Below are positions 62,103 to 64,000 of a DNA stretch of 64,000 nucleotides, in pieces; position 1 is the stretch's first letter; every line of letters begins with the position of its first letter. Origin of the DNA: UKL13-2 sp038206765 (GTDB lineage Bacteria > Pseudomonadota > Gammaproteobacteria > Burkholderiales > Usitatibacteraceae); the NCBI GenBank assembly GCA_038206765.1, contig JBBRAM010000015.1, positions 17,397-81,396 on the forward strand, in the 5' to 3' direction. A model generated the notes under the pieces. That model was given only the letters and a program-made list of their open reading frames with translations, made no database searches and was not told the origin of the DNA. Both the position numbers and the translations under genes were made by a program.

Positions 62103-62990
62103 TCAGCGAGCAAGATGCGCGGTCAATAAGTCCCCAAAAAGCCTTACACGCGCAGGCATCAGGCGCGATGGCGTCAGCAGGTGCAGTGGGGTGGGTGCCA
62201 AGCGCCACTCAGGTAGTACCGGTACTAGATGGCCGGCAGCCAAATCCTCAGCGGCCATGCGCTCATCCAGTACCCCTACACCGCCGCCCTGCAAGCACAG
62301 CTGCCTTATGACCGACATACCCGCCATGCTGAAGCGGCCTTGCACGGTGACTCGTTCAAGCGTAGTCGCATCAGGGCCGTAGAGTGCCCAAACACTGCCT
62401 GACTCGACGCTGTTCATTCGAATGCACATATGCTGCGCCAGATCCGCAGGCGCACGCAACGGGGGTGCAGTGCGCAAATAGGCGGGAGCGGCGTAAAGCG
62501 CGGACTGCAGATGCCCCATCTTGCGGGCGATAAGGGAAGAGTCGGGCAAGCGCCCCAGCCGGAGGGCGGCGTCAAAGTTCTCCGCTACAAGGTCAACCTT
62601 GCGGGCGGTCAGGTCCAACTCCACACTGACACCGCTGTGTTGGCGTGTGAAATCAGCTAACACCGTGGGCAAGTAAAGACTGGCAAAGTCGTGGGAGCAG
62701 CTGAGCCGAAGTATGCCTTTTGCGTGGGTAGCGTTATCGAGTAGGTCTTCATGGGCGACACGGGCTTCATCTACTAAATGCGCACATTTGGCGAAGTAGG
62801 CGGCCCCGGCGTCGGTTACCTCCACCCGGCGGGTAGTGCGGTTGAGTAGCCTGAGGCCAATGTTTCGCTCCAATAGGCTAATGCGGCGCGAGAGTGTGGA
62901 GGTCGGCATGTCCAAATGCTCTGCAGCTATGCGAAAGCTTTTGGTGTGAACCACCTCGACAAACAGTGCGATGTCGCGCAGGAGTTGCAT
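62103..62990 (-). CDS. LysR-type regulator
   Basis: 295 residues. HTH part LLRDIALFVEVVHTKSFRIA and LDMPTSTLSRRISLLERNIG, then effector domain (GILRLSCSHDFASLYLPTVLADF; DLVAENFDAALRLGRLPDSS). This subgroup often controls neighbouring oxidoreductase or hydrolase genes. Divergent from the isochorismatase-like gene (118 bases between), which is the likely target. Confidence 0.92.
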   Translation of the reverse strand: MQLLRDIALFVEVVHTKSFRIAAEHLDMPTSTLSRRISLLERNIGLRLLNRTTRRVEVTDAGAAYFAKCAHLVDEARVAHEDLLDNATHAKGILRLSCSHDFASLYLPTVLADFTRQHSGVSVELDLTARKVDLVAENFDAALRLGRLPDSSLIARKMGHLQSALYAAPAYLRTAPPLRAPADLAQHMCIRMNSVESGSVWALYGPDATTLERVTVQGRFSMAGMSVIRQLCLQGGGVGVLDERMAAEDLAAGHLVPVLPEWRLAPTPLHLLTPSRLMPARVRLFGDLLTAHLAR

Positions 62991-63108
62991 AGTTATTGTT
63001 CCGTTAATGGGATAGTGAATTCAATTTCGTCTATTTATCTAAATGCAATAGCTAATTATAGTTCGTTTCACTGTATCTCTTCGCACTAGTAAATGAAAGG
63101 ACTTTTCC

Positions 63109-63834
63109 ATGATCGACTCCAATCGACGTGGCTTCATTGCCACCACCATCGGCGCTGTCGCCGCGACCGCTGCCCTAGGCAGCGCCAGTGCGCAGGCCGC
63201 CACTTCTTCTAACCTTAAGGACTTCAAAATGAACGCAAAAACTGGCCACCGTGCCTTCACCGCAGATAGCACCGCACTCGTGCTCGTAGATCACCAAAAA
63301 GCAACCATGGACTGGATCTACAGCCAGGACAAAAAGAACGTTGAGAACAATCTGCGCATGTTGGCTCGCATCGGCGCAGAGGTAAACGTGCCTCTATTGA
63401 TAACCACAACCTTGGAAGAGCAAATTGGCTTGACTTGGGAAGGCATTCAACAGGCTGCCCCCAAACAATTTGCCAATCGCATCAAGCGCGGCGGCACCTT
63501 GAATTGTTTTATTGATCCTGCTTTTAAAAGCGCAGTTAAAAATCTGGGTAGAAAAAATCTTATTATTTGTGGACTGACAACGGATATCTGCCTTCTACAT
63601 ACAGTAGAAAGCGCTCTGCAAGAGGGCTACAACGTGATTGTGGTGGCTGATGCCAGTGGCAGCATGAGCAAATTGGCAGATGACACGTCGTTTGACTATT
63701 TCAGGCAAATTGGTGCTTACGTTTTGTCGGCCAACGCAGCGGTAACGGAGCTGTTCCAAGACTTCAGCACGCCGGATGGTCAAAAGGTTATGCAAATTAA
63801 TTTGCAAGAGGTGATCTCAAAGCTGGGCAAATAG
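63109..63834 (+). CDS. Tat-exported isochorismatase-family hydrolase
   Basis: 241 residues. Begins SNRRGFIATTIGAVAATAAL, a twin-arginine signal with a following AQA cleavage site. The cysteine hydrolase fold shows LVDHQKATM (Asp), RGGTLNCF and LTTDICLLHTVESAL with the nucleophilic Cys, as in YcaC-type hydrolases. Export of this family is uncommon. Ribosome site GAAAGGA. Substrate unknown; it faces the LysR gene on its left and the IS21 element on its right. Confidence 0.88.
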   Translation: MIDSNRRGFIATTIGAVAATAALGSASAQAATSSNLKDFKMNAKTGHRAFTADSTALVLVDHQKATMDWIYSQDKKNVENNLRMLARIGAEVNVPLLITTTLEEQIGLTWEGIQQAAPKQFANRIKRGGTLNCFIDPAFKSAVKNLGRKNLIICGLTTDICLLHTVESALQEGYNVIVVADASGSMSKLADDTSFDYFRQIGAYVLSANAAVTELFQDFSTPDGQKVMQINLQEVISKLGK

Positions 63835-63874
63835 CCAGCAAGCGGCGAAATATTGAAATGACTATAAATAGCGG

Positions 63875-64000
63875 TGTAAAAATGTACCACTGAAATGCGC
63901 TGAATTCGGCGGAAATCGCGGAATAAAAGTGTACCAGTCCAAGCCGATATCCTAATGCCTAACCGGGCAAAGGGAAGGCGGAAAGGATGTACTCAGTGGA
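63875..64000 (+). mobile_element. IS21-family element, left end
   Basis: Two subterminal repeats TGTAAAAATGTACCA (63875-63889) and AATAAAAGTGTACCA (63922-63936), as in IS21 left ends, followed by the istA start. The rest lies beyond the window. Confidence 0.8.
63987..64000 (+). CDS. istA: istA transposase start (partial)
   Basis: ATG TAC TCA GTG GA reads MYSV followed by D or E, the usual N-terminus of IS21 IstA (MxSVDLY). GGAAAGG precedes it. Only 14 bases are in the window. Confidence 0.65.

Overview
The window looks like a chromosomal segment of a betaproteobacterium of moderate GC, probably Burkholderiales or Nitrosomonadales; I cannot name the genus. This rests on gene order and protein style: lnt-glyQ-glyS-gmhB-plsC-YgjP-like peptidase-gloA on one strand, iscR-iscS-iscU-iscA-hscB-hscA-fdx-iscX, dapA-bamC-MBL hydrolase, and a rubrerythrin / Fe-S oxidoreductase / DUF3501 trio.

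Layout. 1-4.4 kb: the 3' end of a PerM-type transporter, a HAMP protein without an output domain, a protein with two copies of a helical domain, and a nadA-kynU pair. 4.8-7.2 kb: a two-gene operon for lycopene cyclase and a Brp/Blh beta-carotene cleavage enzyme, joined by an ATGA overlap, which points to retinal production. 7.3-21.7 kb: housekeeping genes (dapA, bamC, roxA-like, bcp, slyD, mutS, suhB, trmJ, cysE) with a REP/RAYT transposase relic between slyD and mutS. 21.8-27.7 kb: the complete isc operon behind a sigma70-like promoter overlapped by an IscR type-1 site. 27.9-40.4 kb: small membrane proteins, a ClpX paralogue without zinc domain, gloA, the glyQS block, lnt, corC and mutY. 40.7-43.3 kb: rubrerythrin, an HdrD/GlpC-like Fe-S protein and DUF3501.

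43.5-64 kb is accessory. It holds a 1320-residue TPR-GAF-GAF-GGDEF-EAL protein, a secreted protein of unknown function, and an operon of exported truncated globin, cupredoxin and membrane GGDEF-EAL protein. After an S41 peptidase come a decayed TonB-dependent receptor cut by an IS21-like miniature element and a DUF2235 (Tle1-like) lipase cassette enclosed by two such elements. Then follow two LysR-regulated divergent pairs (lipoprotein metallo-beta-lactamase; Tat-exported isochorismatase-like hydrolase), a truncated IS3 element, a fragment of a bacteriocin-type ABC exporter, and the left end of an IS21 element whose istA is cut by the window edge.

The most interesting candidates are the globin-cupredoxin-c-di-GMP operon (49.5-53.0 kb), the repeat-bounded DUF2235 lipase plus Cys-rich anchored protein (56.5-58.9 kb), and the crtY-blh retinal operon. 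Many genes have low-complexity or tandem insertions (CrtY, BCP, BamC), and several broken genes can be reconstructed by reading through one stop or one frameshift. No tRNA, rRNA or CRISPR array was found.
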